From Rhodobium orientis (GTDB lineage: Bacteria; Pseudomonadota; Alphaproteobacteria; Rhizobiales; Rhodobiaceae): a stretch of 64,000 nt of DNA. The position numbers and the translations under genes were made by a program. This document shows, in pieces, positions 40,038 to 50,285 of this stretch. Every line of letters begins with the position of its first letter. Position 1 is the stretch's first letter. The stretch covers positions 34,430 through 98,429 of the forward strand of contig NZ_NPEV01000007.1 in NCBI RefSeq assembly GCF_003258835.1, read 5' to 3'. The notes under the pieces were generated by a model that was not told where the DNA came from, did not search any database, and saw only the letters and a program-made list of their open reading frames with translations.

Positions 40038-41009
40038 TCAAAGCTTCCTGAGCGCCACCGTTTCGATGCGATGGTTCGGGTCCTTTGCCAAAATAAGGTC
40101 GGCCCTCAGCCGCGTCGGCAGGATGTTTTCGTTGAGGTTGGCGAGGTTGATCTCGGTCCACAGCCGGTTCGCGGTAGCCAGCGCTTCCTCGGCGGAAAGC
40201 TGCGAATAGCGGTGGAAGTAAGAGCCGGGGTCCTTGAACGCGGTCTCGCGCAGACGCATGAACCGCTCCACATACCAGCGGTGGGCGTCTTCCGTGTCGG
40301 CGTCGATATAGATCGAGAAATCCAGGAAGTCGGAGACAAACGGGATCGCCTTGCCGTCCGGCGGCATGTTGCCGGTCTGCAGGATGTTGAGGCCTTCCAG
40401 GATCAGGATGTCCGGCCGGTCGACGGCGATCGTCTGGCCCGGCATGACGTCGTAGTGGAAGTGGGAATAGACCGGCGCACGGACCGCATCGTTGCCGGCC
40501 TTGATGTCGGTAAGGAAGCGCAGAAGCGCGCCGACGTCGTAGCTCTCCGGAAAGCCCTTGCGGTTCATCAGCCCTTCCGCCTCCAGCACCGCGTTCGGCA
40601 ACAAAAAGCCGTCGGTGGTGATGAGGTCGACCTTGGGGCTTGCCGGCCAGCGGGCAAGCAGCGCCTTCAAGATCCGCGCCGTCGTCGACTTGCCGACGGC
40701 GACCGAGCCGGCGATGCCGATGACGAAGGGCATCTTGCCGTCAGTGGTGCCGAGGAAGCGCTTGGTCGAGGCGTGCAGGTTCAGCGTCGCCTCGACATAG
40801 AAGGACAAGAGCCGCGACAGCGGCAGGTAGATCTCCTCCACCTGGTCCATGGAGAACGGATCGTTGAGGCTGTGCAGCCGCTTGACCTCGTCCGGCCTCA
40901 GCGTCATCGGCGTGTCGGCACGCAGCCGCGCCCATTGGTCACGCGAGAATTGCCGGTAGGGGGTCAGTTCGCTGCGATTGATCTGGTCCATCGTCGTTGC
41001 GGTCGTCAA
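40038..41009 (-). CDS. coaA: Pantothenate kinase (type I)
   Basis: First and regulated step of CoA synthesis: phosphorylates pantothenate; type I enzymes are inhibited by CoA. The 323-residue product has [17 protein letters not shown]-loop [26 protein letters not shown] and [16 protein letters not shown] at 41007-41009 is taken as start because GGAG lies 6 bases upstream; an ATG six codons in (40991) has no such signal. It follows hisE by 34 bp, the usual rhizobial hisE-coaA pair, but hisF is not adjacent here. Confidence 0.95.
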   Translation of the reverse strand: MTTATTMDQINRSELTPYRQFSRDQWARLRADTPMTLRPDEVKRLHSLNDPFSMDQVEEIYLPLSRLLSFYVEATLNLHASTKRFLGTTDGKMPFVIGIAGSVAVGKSTTARILKALLARWPASPKVDLITTDGFLLPNAVLEAEGLMNRKGFPESYDVGALLRFLTDIKAGNDAVRAPVYSHFHYDVMPGQTIAVDRPDILILEGLNILQTGNMPPDGKAIPFVSDFLDFSIYIDADTEDAHRWYVERFMRLRETAFKDPGSYFHRYSQLSAEEALATANRLWTEINLANLNENILPTRLRADLILAKDPNHRIETVALRKL

Positions 41010-41043
41010 CCACCGCTCCTCAGCACGCTTCGGCGACGGGTCT

Positions 41044-41364
41044 TCAGCCCGCTCGCGACGCCTTTTCCTCCAGGCCCGTCCGGCCGGTGCGCCCTTCCAG
41101 CTCGGCCATCACCTCGTCGAGCGTGACGCCAGATGCTTCCAGCACGACCAGCAGATGGTAGAGCACATCGGCCGCTTCGGACCGCAATCCGTCGTGGTCA
41201 CGTTCGACCGCGGCGATGGCCGCTTCCACGGCTTCTTCGCCCAGCTTCTGGGCGCATTTGGAAATCCCCTTGCCGATCAGCTTGCGGGTATAGGATTTTT
41301 CGTCGTCGGAGCGGGCCCGCACGGCGATGGTCTCGGCCAGATCTTTAAGGGTGAAATCTGTCAT
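41044..41364 (-). CDS. hisE: Phosphoribosyl-ATP pyrophosphatase
   Basis: Second step of histidine synthesis: hydrolyses PR-ATP to PR-AMP. The 106-residue product is a MazG-like helical protein: [38 protein letters not shown] with the metal-binding EExxE/ExxD residues, and [16 protein letters not shown]. It pairs with coaA downstream. In most Rhizobiales hisE directly follows hisF; here gpmA lies upstream and hisF is about 9 kb away. Confidence 0.96.
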   Translation of the reverse strand: MTDFTLKDLAETIAVRARSDDEKSYTRKLIGKGISKCAQKLGEEAVEAAIAAVERDHDGLRSEAADVLYHLLVVLEASGVTLDEVMAELEGRTGRTGLEEKASRAG

Positions 41365-41535
41365 GTTCTTCGCCGGCAGGTCGTCGGCGCCATGTTGCAC
41401 TGCAAACGCGTTGCGATTTTAAGCAGGAATTTCATCGAAATGCCATCCGCAACCACCCGACCGCGACAAAGAGGGTGCCATGATTCGGCATTTTTCCTTA
41501 ATCGATGGGGACTTGGCGGAAAGCATCGAGGCCAA

Positions 41536-41571
41536 GAAAAGAGCCCGACGAACCGACGTCCCCGGGCCCTT
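41536..41571 (-). terminator. Probable intrinsic terminator of gpmA
   Basis: On the minus strand AGGGCCCG and CGGGCTCT pair (one G-T) around a loop with a further GACGTCGGTTCGTC inner pairing, followed by TTTTC. It lies about 38 bp after the gpmA stop and separates it from hisE. Confidence 0.55.
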
Positions 41572-41608
41572 TCGTTTCTGTCATCCGGCGGGCGCCTGCA
41601 ACGGCGCC

Positions 41609-42229
41609 TCAGCCCTTCAGATCGCGGTATTCGGCAACCGAGGCGTCCTCGTTGAGGCGGTAGATCATCGGAACGCCGGTGCCGAGCTCGCGCTTGACGA
41701 TCTCCTCGCCGGACATCTTTTCCAGATCCATGATCAGGGCGCGCAGCGAGTTGCCGTGGGCGGAGACGAGGATGCGCTCGCCACCGAGGACGCGCGGCAG
41801 GATGTGCTCCTTGAAGTAGGGCAGCACGCGCGCAGCGGTGTCCTTCAGGCTCTCGCCGCCCGGCGGCGGCACGTCGTAGGAGCGGCGCCAGACATGGACC
41901 TGCTCGTCGCCCCATTTCTCGCGCGCGTCGTCCTTGTTGAGGCCGACGAGGTCGCCGTAGTCGCGCTCGTTGAGGGCCTGGTCGCGGGTGATCGGCAGGT
42001 CGTTCTGGCCGAGTTCGGCGAGCATCAGGTCGAGCGTCCTCTGGGCCCGCTTCAGGGCCGAGGTGTAGCAGGCATCGAACCGGAGCCCTTCGTCCTTCAG
42101 CTTCTTGCCGGCGGAGATCGCCTCGGCGACGCCCTTGTCGGTGAGGTCGACGTCCTTCCAGCCGGTGAAGAGGTTCTTGAGATTCCATTCGCTCTGGCCA
42201 TGGCGCACGAGCACGAGAAGACGTTCCAT
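41609..42229 (-). CDS. gpmA: 2,3-bisphosphoglycerate-dependent phosphoglycerate mutase
   Basis: Interconverts 3- and 2-phosphoglycerate in glycolysis and gluconeogenesis. The 206-residue product is of the short alphaproteobacterial dPGM type, with the catalytic [17 protein letters not shown] (phospho-His10), [24 protein letters not shown] and [10 protein letters not shown] with the second catalytic His. The ATG at 42229 has AAAGGGA upstream; an extension of 12 codons is rejected. It lies 54 bp after dapB. Confidence 0.95.
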   Translation of the reverse strand: MERLLVLVRHGQSEWNLKNLFTGWKDVDLTDKGVAEAISAGKKLKDEGLRFDACYTSALKRAQRTLDLMLAELGQNDLPITRDQALNERDYGDLVGLNKDDAREKWGDEQVHVWRRSYDVPPPGGESLKDTAARVLPYFKEHILPRVLGGERILVSAHGNSLRALIMDLEKMSGEEIVKRELGTGVPMIYRLNEDASVAEYRDLKG

Positions 42230-42283
42230 AGTCTTTGTCCCTTTCGTCGAATTGCGGTCGGCCATCGGTCCGGGCGGGGCGGT

Positions 42284-43099
42284 TCAGGCGCCGGTCAGCC
42301 CGAGAACGTCGGCCATGGAGAACAGCCCGGGTTTGCGGCCGCGCGCCCATAGGGCCGCCTTGACGGCGCCGCGGGCAAAGATCGACCGGTCCTGGGCGAT
42401 GTGGGAGATGACGATGCGCTCGCCCTCGCCGGCGAAGACGGCGCTGTGCTCGCCGACGACGGAGCCGCCGCGCAGCGTCGCAAAGCCGATGTCGCCCTTC
42501 GGGCGCGGGCCGGTAATGCCGTCGCGGCTGCGCACCGAGCGGCTGTCGAGGTCGATGCCGCGGCCTTCCGCGGCGGCGCGGCCGAGCATCAGCGCGGTGC
42601 CGGAGGGGGCGTCGACCTTGTGCTTGTGGTGCATTTCCAGCACTTCGATGTCGAAGTCCTCATCGAGCGCCCGCGCCGCCTCGCGCACGAGCTGCGCGGC
42701 AAGGTTGACGCCGAGGCTCATGTTTCCAGACTTGACGGTCGCGCAGTGGCGGCCGGCAGCGGCAATGCGCTCCTCGTCCTCGGCCGAAATGCCGGTGGTC
42801 CCGATGACATGGACGATGCGGGCCTGGGCGGCGAGTTCCGAAAACCAGAGCGATGCCTCGGGCGTCGTGAAGTCGAGCACCCCCTCCGAGGCGGCAAAGG
42901 CAGCGAGCGCGTCCTCGGTGACGGCAACGCCGTTCTCGCCGACGCCGGCGAGCGTTCCGGCGTCCATGCCGAGGCAGTCCGAGCCCTCGCGCTCGATGGC
43001 GCCGGAAAGGACGACGCCGTCCATTTCGGTCACTGCTGTGATGAGGGCGCGGCCCATCCGGCCACCGGCACCGACCACGACCAGACGCATGTCGGACAT
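42284..43099 (-). CDS. dapB: 4-hydroxy-tetrahydrodipicolinate reductase
   Basis: Second dedicated step of lysine/diaminopimelate synthesis. The 271-residue product has the NAD(P)-binding [13 protein letters not shown] (residues 7-19), DFTTPEA, GTTGIS, the catalytic [16 protein letters not shown] (His-His and Lys) and [14 protein letters not shown]. The ATG at 43099 has GGAG seven bases upstream. The dapB-gpmA pairing is common in Rhizobiales. Confidence 0.97.
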   Translation of the reverse strand: MSDMRLVVVGAGGRMGRALITAVTEMDGVVLSGAIEREGSDCLGMDAGTLAGVGENGVAVTEDALAAFAASEGVLDFTTPEASLWFSELAAQARIVHVIGTTGISAEDEERIAAAGRHCATVKSGNMSLGVNLAAQLVREAARALDEDFDIEVLEMHHKHKVDAPSGTALMLGRAAAEGRGIDLDSRSVRSRDGITGPRPKGDIGFATLRGGSVVGEHSAVFAGEGERIVISHIAQDRSIFARGAVKAALWARGRKPGLFSMADVLGLTGA

Positions 43100-43180
43100 A
43101 TGCTGCTCCGCAAAATCTATTCGTCCGGGTCTATAGCAGGCGACCGCAGTCCGGCAAAGGGGTGAGCGGTTGCGGGAAGG

Positions 43181-43678
43181 CTAAAGACGGCGGGCGAGGG
43201 CACACTTGATCGGCGCGTTGGGATCGTCGCCGAGGAGGGCGGCAAGGCCGGCGGACTCCCGACCCTCCGGCAGGTCGACAAAGCCGCAATGGCGCAGGAA
43301 TGTGGCGCCGGCGCCATGCCGTGCTGTGACGGTGACGAGAGCCGGGTATTGCGCGGCGATGCCGAAATCCACGACGGGCTCCAAGAGCCTCCTTCCGATG
43401 CCCTGAAGGCGGGCGTCTTCCGCCACGCCGAGGACGGAAAGGAAGAGCTGGGAATCGATCTCGCCGGCTGCCGCCAGTCCGACCGGCGCACCATCGGCGT
43501 CGAACGCGGCCCAGACCCGGCGGTCGGCGACCAGCACGTCGAGTTCGGCAAGCAGCGGCGCATCATCGCTCTCCGCCGGCGCCCAGTCGTACCGATCGGG
43601 CGCGGTGAGCCACATTTCGTGCAGCGCCACCGTCTCCGGCGCCCGGGCCGTGCGGACCTCGATGTCGTCCGGCGTCAC
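43181..43678 (-). CDS. GNAT-family N-acetyltransferase
   Basis: The 165-residue product has a single GNAT fold: VWAAFDADGAPVGLAAAG, the acetyl-CoA-binding LSVLGVAEDARLQGIGRRLL (Q/R-x-x-G-x-G/A), then VTARHGAGATFLRHCGFVDL. The substrate is unknown. The GTG start overlaps the stop of the upstream DUF1330 gene (GTGA), so the two are translationally coupled. It lies 81 bp before dapB. Confidence 0.88.
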   Translation of the reverse strand: MTPDDIEVRTARAPETVALHEMWLTAPDRYDWAPAESDDAPLLAELDVLVADRRVWAAFDADGAPVGLAAAGEIDSQLFLSVLGVAEDARLQGIGRRLLEPVVDFGIAAQYPALVTVTARHGAGATFLRHCGFVDLPEGRESAGLAALLGDDPNAPIKCALARRL

Positions 43679-43977
43679 GGCTGAGGCCCCTCATAGCCGT
43701 GGACGAGGATGAGCTCGCCTTCGGAACAGGGCAGGCGCTTTTCCCGGGCCGCCTGGTATTCCGGCGAGTTGTAACAGGCGAGCGCCGTCTCAAAGTCCTT
43801 GAACTCGATGACCACATTGCGGTCGCGCGGCGTACCCTCCGGCGCGGTGAATTCGCCGCCGCGGACGAGGAACCGGGCGCCGTATTTGGCAAAGGCGGCG
43901 CTTCCCGCCTCGACATAGGCCTTGTAGGCGTCCGCATCGTCGACGGTCATGCGGGCGATCCAATAGCCCTTGGCCAT
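43675..43977 (-). CDS. DUF1330 family protein
   Basis: The 100-residue product is a small ferredoxin-fold dimeric alpha-beta barrel protein with the family pattern KGYWIARMTVDDADAYKAY, FLVRGGEF, RNVVIEFKDFETALACYNSPEYQ. The function of DUF1330 is unknown. The ATG at 43977 is preceded by AAGGA; longer in-frame extensions run into repeat DNA and are rejected. Coupled to the GNAT gene downstream. Confidence 0.93.
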   Translation of the reverse strand: MAKGYWIARMTVDDADAYKAYVEAGSAAFAKYGARFLVRGGEFTAPEGTPRDRNVVIEFKDFETALACYNSPEYQAAREKRLPCSEGELILVHGYEGPQP

Positions 43978-44368
43978 GGCGGTTGTCCTTCGTCGGCTAT
44001 CAATGGTCGGGCGGAGAGTTTGGCGCCATCGGCCGGCGGAATCCACTGTCGGAGGCAAAAATCGCGTCGTTTCAGGCAAATGCGGCTCGAAAACCGACGC
44101 CATGGGTAAGCGTCGATGTAGGCAGTTCCGGTTCTGCGCCTCACGTGCCCCCTTCCTCGGCGTCATTGCCGGGCTCGACCCGGCAATCCATGAGGCATTG
44201 ATTTCAAACGAGAAAGTCGATGTGTGCCGCGACGCATCATGGATCACCGGGTCAAGCCCGGTGATGACGCGGAGAGTGGGGAGGGCGGAGCGGCAGGGAC
44301 CGCCGACGAACGACTTCGCGGCAGCGTCGCCTTTCCATATGATGGCAGGCGACGCGCCCTTCGACCGA
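43978..44368. other. Intergenic gap between DUF1330 and the GGT-like gene
   Basis: A 391-bp gap. The central part is the second family B repeat (44160-44273). The remaining sequence (43978-44150) presumably holds the promoter of the DUF1330-GNAT pair; no clear hexamers were found and no gene is called. Confidence 0.65.
44160..44273. repeat. Dispersed palindromic repeat, family B, copy 2
   Basis: GTCATTGCCGGGCTCGACCC with CGGCAATCCATG following, and CATCATGGATCACCGGG with TCAAGCCCGGTGATGACG (about 44236-44270), joined by a spacer containing GATTTCAAAC. Same order and spacing as copy 1 at 19870-19983; both are preceded by CCCCTTCCTC. Confidence 0.86.
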
Positions 44369-45859
44369 TCACACCACCTTAAAAACGCCCTCGCGGCGCG
44401 GATCGCCGCTGCCGGCAAAGGCGCCATCGGCGCGGCGTTCGACCGAATGGACGCCGCCGTAAAAAAGGCTCGGCTCGGGCCAGGCGCGGTGGTCGCGGAA
44501 CGCTTCCATAAGCGCAGTCCGCGCCTCCTCGCCAAAGAAATCCTCGAAGTCGAGATGGCCTTTTTCCACGTGCATGCGCGGCGCGGTGACGGCGGCTTCC
44601 AGGTCGAGGCCCTTTTCCAGCCGGTGGATCAGCACCTGCAGGACGGCAGTGCGGATGCGGTTGGAGCCGCCGCTGCCCAGCGCAACGAGGTCGCCCGCCC
44701 CGGAGACCGCGACCGTCGGCGCCATCATGGAGGACAGCCGTGCGCCGGTCGCCCAGCGGTGGAAGCCGCCCGGATTGACGTCCTCCTCGCCGAGCATGTT
44801 GTTGAGCATGAAGCCGCAGCCGGGGACGATGCGCCCGTTGCCCTCGCCATTGGAGACGGTGACGGCGGCGACATTGCCCTCCCGGTCGACGACGCCGACA
44901 TGGGTGGTGCCGCGGGTGGCGAGCCCGGCAACGAGCGGCTGGGCGGTGCCCAGCAGCCGGCCAGGATCCGTCGGCGCCTCGCGCCAGCGCCGGTCGGTGG
45001 CATCGATCGCCTCGGCAAGCGCGAGCGCATCGGGGCGGCGCAGGGGATCGCGGGCGGAGAGCATCGCGGCGATCAGCGTGCCGCCCATGGAGGGCGCCGG
45101 ATTGAGGGCGATCTCCCAGCCTGGCAGCTTCCGCCGGATCGGCTCGCGCCGCGCCACCTCGTAGGAAACGAGATCCTCGCGCGTCAGGTGGCCGGCCTCG
45201 CGCGTCTCGCCGAGCATGGCGGCGGCCAATTCGCCCTCGCGGGCAAAGCGCTCGCCCTCCCGGCCGATCTCGTCGAGGACATCGGCAAGGTCGGGGTTGC
45301 GATAGGGCGCGCCCTCTTCCAGCAGCTTGTCGTTCGGCGAAAAGACGGCGCGGGCCGGCGCGGTCCAGATGAGGATCGGGCTCACCACCTTGAAGAGGAA
45401 GGCCTGGAACGCGGTGACGGTCACGCCTTCCCGCGCAGCGCGGATCGCCGGCTCCACCAGCCGCTTCATGGGAACGCGGCCATGGGCGGCATGGACCGCA
45501 AAGAGGCCCGGCACGAAGCCCGGCGTCGCCGCCGCCCCCGCGCCGATATGGAAGGCCTGGGTGGCCGTCCCGAAATCGGCGAGGATTTCGGCAAATTCGA
45601 TGTCGTCCTCGGGACGTTTTTTCAGCGGCGTGTCGACGAAGAAATCGTAGAGCGTCAGCGCGCCGGCCGCCGGCCGGGCCATCAGAAAACCGCCGCCGCC
45701 GGGCGAGGCGAACACAGGCTCGGCAACGCACGCCGTCCACAGCGCCGCAATCGCCGCATCGAAGGCGTTGCCGCCCTCGGCGAGGATTTCCTCGGCCGCC
45801 GCCGCGGTGACGCCATGGCCGGCGGCAACGGCGCCGTATCGTCCGTGTCGGTAGGTCAT
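44369..45859 (-). CDS. Gamma-glutamyltransferase-like Ntn hydrolase, no signal peptide
   Basis: The 496-residue product belongs to the GGT family: GVTAAAAEEILAEGGNAFDAAIAA, ASPGGGGFLM, LNPAPSMGGTLIAAML, the autoprocessing/catalytic Thr in GTTHVGVVDREGNVAAVT, GFMLNNMLGEEDVNPGG and ALGSGGSNRIRTAVLQVL. Unlike periplasmic GGT it starts directly with the domain (MTYRHGRYGAVAAGHG) and has no signal peptide, so it is probably cytoplasmic and may act on another gamma-glutamyl or cephalosporin-like substrate. It lies 70 bp downstream of hemW. Confidence 0.93.
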   Translation of the reverse strand: MTYRHGRYGAVAAGHGVTAAAAEEILAEGGNAFDAAIAALWTACVAEPVFASPGGGGFLMARPAAGALTLYDFFVDTPLKKRPEDDIEFAEILADFGTATQAFHIGAGAAATPGFVPGLFAVHAAHGRVPMKRLVEPAIRAAREGVTVTAFQAFLFKVVSPILIWTAPARAVFSPNDKLLEEGAPYRNPDLADVLDEIGREGERFAREGELAAAMLGETREAGHLTREDLVSYEVARREPIRRKLPGWEIALNPAPSMGGTLIAAMLSARDPLRRPDALALAEAIDATDRRWREAPTDPGRLLGTAQPLVAGLATRGTTHVGVVDREGNVAAVTVSNGEGNGRIVPGCGFMLNNMLGEEDVNPGGFHRWATGARLSSMMAPTVAVSGAGDLVALGSGGSNRIRTAVLQVLIHRLEKGLDLEAAVTAPRMHVEKGHLDFEDFFGEEARTALMEAFRDHRAWPEPSLFYGGVHSVERRADGAFAGSGDPRREGVFKVV

Positions 45860-45929
45860 TCAGCCGTTATTGCGGTCCGCTTGCGGCTTGGCAAGCGCCG
45901 GATTGGCGCGGGAAGGCCCCGGGGGAGAC

Positions 45930-47075
45930 TTAAGCGGCGAGGTCGGCGACGACCGCATCGAGCACGAGGGCGCCGGCAGGCGTGGTGCGTAGGCGCGCGG
46001 GACCGAGTTCCTCCACGAGCCCGTGGGCGATGAGGTCGGCGCGACGCGACGGGCTCAAGGTCCGCCCGGACAGAAGCTCGAAGCGGGCAAGGTCGACGCC
46101 CTCGGCAAGCCGGAGGCCCATCAGGAGGAATTCGTCTCCCACCTCTTCGGCGGTCAGTACCTCGTCGGCGATCCTGCCGTGGCCGTGGCGCTCGACGAGG
46201 TCGAGCCAGCGCTCCGGATTGGGCTCGGTCGCCGTCGCCGTGCGGGTCGGGCCCTCGATCAGCCGGCCATGGGCGCCTGCGCCGATGCCGGCATATTCGC
46301 CGTAGCGCCAGTAGAGGAGATTGTGGCGGCATTCCGCGCCGGGGGCGGCGTGGTTGGAGATCTCGTAGCCCGGAAGGCCGTTGGCGGCGCAGATCTCGGC
46401 CGTCGCCGTATAGAGGTCGGCGGCGCGGTCGTCCGGCGGAACGCTCAGCTTGCCGGCGGCGCGCAGCCGTGCGAACGGCGTTTCGGGCTCGATGGTGAGC
46501 TGGTAGAGCGACAGATGGTCGGCCGCATAGCCGATGGCGCGCTCAAGTTCGCGCGTCCAGGCGGCAAGGGTCTGGTCCGGCCGGGCGTAGATGAGATCGA
46601 AGGACAGCCGAGGAAAGGTTTTTCGGGCAAGCTCGATGGCGCCGAGCGCCTCGTTCGCATCGTGCAGCCGGCCGAGGAATTTCAGGTCGACGTCGTTGAG
46701 CGACTGTACACCGAGGGAAAGCCGGTTGACGCCGGCGGCGCGGTAGCCGGAAAAATTCTCCGCATCGGCGCTGTTGGGGTTCGCTTCCAGCGAGACTTCC
46801 GCGCCGTCCTCCAGCGTCCAGTGCCGGGCGATGGCCTCAAGGATGGCCGAGACCGTTGCCGGCTTCATCAGCGACGGCGTACCACCGCCGAAAAAGACGC
46901 TGGAAACCCTGCGGCCGGGAATGCGCTCGGCCGTCGTCGCGATTTCCTTCAAATACGCAGCGGTAAAGCGCGCCTCGTCGATGCCGCCATGGCGGACATG
47001 ACTGTTGAAATCGCAATAGGGGCATTTAGCGGCGCAGAACGGCCAGTGGACGTAGACGCCAAAGGGTTCTGTCAT
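45930..47075 (-). CDS. hemW: HemW, radical SAM haem chaperone
   Basis: Radical SAM protein related to coproporphyrinogen III oxidase HemN but acting as a haem chaperone. The 381-residue product has [20 protein letters not shown] with the Fe-S cysteines 14, 18 and 21, [16 protein letters not shown], and [13 protein letters not shown]. The lack of an N-terminal HemN extension fits HemW. The ATG at 47075 overlaps the rdgB stop (ATGA); an in-frame start four codons upstream is less likely. The rph-rdgB-hemW order is standard in Alphaproteobacteria. Confidence 0.95.
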   Translation of the reverse strand: MTEPFGVYVHWPFCAAKCPYCDFNSHVRHGGIDEARFTAAYLKEIATTAERIPGRRVSSVFFGGGTPSLMKPATVSAILEAIARHWTLEDGAEVSLEANPNSADAENFSGYRAAGVNRLSLGVQSLNDVDLKFLGRLHDANEALGAIELARKTFPRLSFDLIYARPDQTLAAWTRELERAIGYAADHLSLYQLTIEPETPFARLRAAGKLSVPPDDRAADLYTATAEICAANGLPGYEISNHAAPGAECRHNLLYWRYGEYAGIGAGAHGRLIEGPTRTATATEPNPERWLDLVERHGHGRIADEVLTAEEVGDEFLLMGLRLAEGVDLARFELLSGRTLSPSRRADLIAHGLVEELGPARLRTTPAGALVLDAVVADLAA

Positions 47076-47713
47076 TTTTCGAGGCACGCCGCGGCGAACT
47101 TGGCAAAGGCGCGGGCGCGGTGGGAAAGCCCCTCCGGCTCGCCGGGCTTCCAGCCGTGCTTTTCCTCCGCCGTCATCTCGCCGAAGGTGCGCTCATGGCC
47201 GTCCGGCAGGAACACCGGGTCATAGCCGAAGCCCGCGGTCCCGCGTGGCGGCCAGACCAGCGTGCCTTCGACCTCGCCGAGAAAATCCTCGCGGTGGCCG
47301 TCGGGCCACGCAAGGCAGAGCGCGGCGACGAACTTGGCCCGGCGCTTCTCCGGCGTCGTCGCGCCGGCGGCTTGCAGCTTTTCCTCGATATTGCGCATGG
47401 CCATGGCGAAGTCGCGGTCCGCTCCTGCCCAGCGCGCCGAATGGATGCCCGGATCGCCGCCCAGCGCCTCCACCGCCAGCCCCGAATCATCGGCCAGCGC
47501 CGGCAGTCCCGAGGCCGTTGCCGCGGCCAGCGCCTTGATGCCGGCATTCTCGGTGAACGTCGTGCCGGTCTCTTCCGGTTCGGCCAGGTCGAGGGTTCCC
47601 GCCGAGACCGTTTCGATTCCGAAATGGGCGACGAGATCATTGATCTCGCGCACCTTTCCCGCGTTATGGCTGGCGACCACCAGGCGCGGCTCGGTGAGTT
47701 TGCGAACGGTCAT
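47072..47713 (-). CDS. rdgB: dITP/XTP pyrophosphatase
   Basis: House-cleaning enzyme that removes ITP, dITP and XTP. The 213-residue product has [14 protein letters not shown] (residues 11-24), [36 protein letters not shown] with the catalytic Asp, and [12 protein letters not shown] with the substrate-binding residues. It starts 13 bp after rph and overlaps hemW by 4 bp. Confidence 0.97.
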   Translation of the reverse strand: MTVRKLTEPRLVVASHNAGKVREINDLVAHFGIETVSAGTLDLAEPEETGTTFTENAGIKALAAATASGLPALADDSGLAVEALGGDPGIHSARWAGADRDFAMAMRNIEEKLQAAGATTPEKRRAKFVAALCLAWPDGHREDFLGEVEGTLVWPPRGTAGFGYDPVFLPDGHERTFGEMTAEEKHGWKPGEPEGLSHRARAFAKFAAACLEK

Positions 47714-47726
47714 GGCGCCAGTGCCT

Positions 47727-48440
47727 TCAAGAGATCGCCATCTTCTGCAGGTCGACCAGCCGCGTGATGCCGGCGGACGCCAGATCGAGGAGGCTGTTGA
47801 ACTCGTCGCGCGAGAACGGCGCGCCCTCGGCGGTGCCCTGGATTTCGACGATGCCGCCGGCGCCGGTCATGACGAAATTGGCGTCGGTCTCGGCATCGGA
47901 GTCTTCCAGATAGTCGAGGTCGATGACCGGCGTTCCGGCATAGATGCCGCAGGAGATCGCCGCGATGTGGTCGGTCAAGACGTTGTCGCGGACCATGTCG
48001 CGGGCCTTCATCCAGGACAGGCAGTCGTTGAGGGCGACCCAGGCGCCGGTGATCGACGCCGTGCGGGTGCCGCCATCGGCCTGGATGACGTCGCAGTCGA
48101 CGGTGATCTGGCGCTCGCCGAGGGCTTCCAGGTTGACGACGGCCCGGAGCGAGCGGCCGATCAGGCGCTGGATCTCCTGGGTCCGGCCGGACTGCTTGCC
48201 GGCGGTCGCCTCGCGGCGCATGCGCTCGCCGGTGGCGCGCGGCAGCATGCCGTATTCGGCCGTCACCCAGCCGCGATTCTGGCCGCGCAGCCAGGGCGGC
48301 ACGCGTTCCTCAAGGCTCGCCGTGCACAGGACATGTGTCTCTCCGAACTTGACGAGGCACGAGCCTTCCGCATGGCGCGAATAGCCGCGTTCCAGGGTCA
48401 CCGACCGCATTTCGTCGGCGGCGCGTTTCGATGGGCGCAT
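47727..48440 (-). CDS. rph: Ribonuclease PH
   Basis: Phosphorolytic 3'-5' exoribonuclease trimming tRNA 3' ends. The 237-residue product has [67 protein letters not shown] and [17 protein letters not shown]. The ATG at 48440 has GGAG seven bases upstream; an open extension upstream is rejected. It is divergent from hrcA with a 176-bp gap, as in most Alphaproteobacteria. Confidence 0.97.
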   Translation of the reverse strand: MRPSKRAADEMRSVTLERGYSRHAEGSCLVKFGETHVLCTASLEERVPPWLRGQNRGWVTAEYGMLPRATGERMRREATAGKQSGRTQEIQRLIGRSLRAVVNLEALGERQITVDCDVIQADGGTRTASITGAWVALNDCLSWMKARDMVRDNVLTDHIAAISCGIYAGTPVIDLDYLEDSDAETDANFVMTGAGGIVEIQGTAEGAPFSRDEFNSLLDLASAGITRLVDLQKMAIS

Positions 48441-48616
48441 CGATCTCTCCATTTGCACCGCATCGCGGCGATGGTCACAAGGCCGCGGTAAGGCGCGGCA
48501 TCGGATTGCGCCTTGTAGCGTTGCCGGCGCGGCGCCGTAAAGTCCGGCTTGCATCTTCGCCACGTTTTGCCGTTAGAATCACCGTTCGACCCGTTCCCTG
48601 AAAACCGGAGAGCCCT

Positions 48617-49699
48617 TTGGGTGACCTTGTGACCAGCCTTTCCTCCTCGATCAGCCTGAAGGATCTGGACGCGCGCTCGCGTGATATCTTCAAGCAGATC
48701 GTGGAAAGCTATCTGGAGACCGGCGAGCCGGTCGGCTCGCGCAATCTGTCGCGGCTGTTGCCGATGGCGCTTTCGCCGGCATCGGTGCGCAACGTCATGG
48801 CCGACCTGGAACATCTGGGTCTCATCTTCGCGCCCCATGTCAGCGCCGGGCGCCTGCCGACCGAGCAGGGGCTGCGCTTCTTCGTCGACGCGCTTTTGGA
48901 AGTCGGCGACCTTTCCTCCGACGAGCGCAAGCGGATCGAGGCCGACATGCAGACGGCCGGGGCCGACCGCTCGGTCGAATCGCTGCTGACCGAGGCGAGC
49001 CAGACGCTCTCCGGCCTGTCGCGCGGCGCCGGCGTGGTGCTCACCCACAAGAGCGACATGCGGGTCAAGCACATCGAGTTCGTGCGCCTGGAGCCGACCC
49101 GCTCGCTGGTCATCCTCGTCGGCGAGGACGGCTCGGTGGAAAACCGCATCATCGACCTGCCGCCGGGCCTGCCGGCCTCGGCGCTGACGGAGGCGACGAA
49201 CTACCTCAACGCCCAGATCCGCGGCAAGACGCTGGCCGATGCGCGCACCGAGATCGAGCGCCGGCGGGCCGAGGCCCAGGCAGAAGTCGATGCGCTGACG
49301 CGGCGGATCGTCGACGAGGGGCTCGCGAGCTGGTCCGGCGCCTCCAAGGATTCCCCCGGCCAGCTCATCGTCCGCGGCCGCGCCAACCTCCTGGAGGACG
49401 TGCGCGCCCAGGAGGACCTGGAGCGCATCCGCCGGCTCTTCGACGAGCTGGAGACCAAGCAGGAGCTGATCCACCTCCTCGGCTCGGCCGAACGCGGCGA
49501 CGGCGTGCGCATCTTCATCGGCTCGGAAAACAACCTCTTCTCACTCTCCGGCTCCTCGCTCGTCGTCGCCCCCTACCGCGACACCGAACAGCGCATCATC
49601 GGGGTGCTGGGCGTCATCGGTCCGACAAGGCTCAACTACGGCCGCATCATCCCGATGGTCGACTATACGGCGAAGGTGGTGGGGAAGCTGTTGAGATAG
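48617..49699 (+). CDS. hrcA: Heat-inducible transcription repressor HrcA
   Basis: Represses groESL and other heat-shock genes at CIRCE operators. The 360-residue product has the winged-helix N-terminus ([69 protein letters not shown]) and the GAF-like C-terminal domain ([39 protein letters not shown]). The TTG start follows GGAG by 6 bases. grpE normally follows hrcA; here it is absent and a repeat-rich 586-bp gap follows. No CIRCE element was seen in the window. Confidence 0.96.
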   Translation: MGDLVTSLSSSISLKDLDARSRDIFKQIVESYLETGEPVGSRNLSRLLPMALSPASVRNVMADLEHLGLIFAPHVSAGRLPTEQGLRFFVDALLEVGDLSSDERKRIEADMQTAGADRSVESLLTEASQTLSGLSRGAGVVLTHKSDMRVKHIEFVRLEPTRSLVILVGEDGSVENRIIDLPPGLPASALTEATNYLNAQIRGKTLADARTEIERRRAEAQAEVDALTRRIVDEGLASWSGASKDSPGQLIVRGRANLLEDVRAQEDLERIRRLFDELETKQELIHLLGSAERGDGVRIFIGSENNLFSLSGSSLVVAPYRDTEQRIIGVLGVIGPTRLNYGRIIPMVDYTAKVVGKLLR

Positions 49700-49830
49700 G
49701 GGTTTTTGGTCTCGCGGCCGAGCGCTCGCTTTCGCTCGCTGGCCTCCGCGAGGGCGGCGCACGAACGCCGACGATCGTTCGGCCTTGCGAAGCCTCGCGG
49801 CTTCGAGCATGGCATTGGCCCAATGATGGC

Positions 49831-50000
49831 CGTCACCCCGGGTTCGACCCGGGGCCCATTGCCCATCTCGGCATCGTAGCCCATCTTGGGTATCGCACGG
49901 CATCGACCCGGGCTCATGCCCGTTCCACACGACACCCGACATACCGTGTGGAGGTGGGCAATAGGCCCCGGCTCTCCGCTTCGCTACGGCCGGGGTGACG
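49831..50000. repeat. Palindromic repeat related to family B (diverged)
   Basis: CGTCACCCCGGGTTCGACCC with GGGGCCCATTG (49831-49861) and, inverted, GGGCAATAGGCCCCGG with CTACGGCCGGGGTGACG (about 49957-50000). The ends GTCACCCCGG and CCGGGGTGAC are mirror images. A third GACCCGGGC palindrome lies between them near 49905-49913. Confidence 0.65.
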
Positions 50001-50061
50001 AAGGAGGATAGGGCCGCGGGAGTGCATCAAACAAAGATTGCAGGAGGTCGCCGATGCCGCA

Positions 50062-50160
50062 TGGATTGCCGCGTCGGCCTGACGGCCTCCTCGCAATGAC
50101 GTTGAAATTATTTATGAAAATCCCATCCGCCGTCATTGCGAGCGCAGCGAAGCAATCCAG
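50062..50160. repeat. Dispersed bipartite inverted repeat, family A, copy 4
   Basis: Left arm 50062-50102 (TGGATTGCCGCGTCGGCC...CTCGCAATGACG) and right arm 50131-50160 (CGTCATTGCGAGC...GCAATCCAG), separated by a short AT-rich loop region. Confidence 0.87.
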
Positions 50161-50285
50161 AGCGGCCTATCCGGTGGCGCCGACGCCGCAATCGAAAACG
50201 AGCGCCCGACCCCGGTCATCCGCTGCGCTGCGGTCGGCTGACGGCTGAGGAGTGGGCACGCGGAACCGCCGAAAACCCGAAAAAC

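Larger units (their letters stand above)
49700..50285. other. Repeat-rich intergenic gap between hrcA and hisF
   Basis: A 586-bp gap between convergent genes. In order: a segment after hrcA starting GTTTTTGGTCTCGCGG and continuing to about 49810, similar to one at 24682-24785; palindromes related to family B (49831-50000); a family A repeat (50062-50160); and about 120 bp of unassigned DNA. No gene is supported. Rearrangement may have occurred here, as neither side keeps its usual neighbour (grpE, hisE). Confidence 0.7.

Noticed and set aside
48441..48616. Possible CIRCE operator upstream of hrcA
   Set aside because: No TTAGCACTC-N9-GAGTGCTAA-like inverted repeat is present in the gap.
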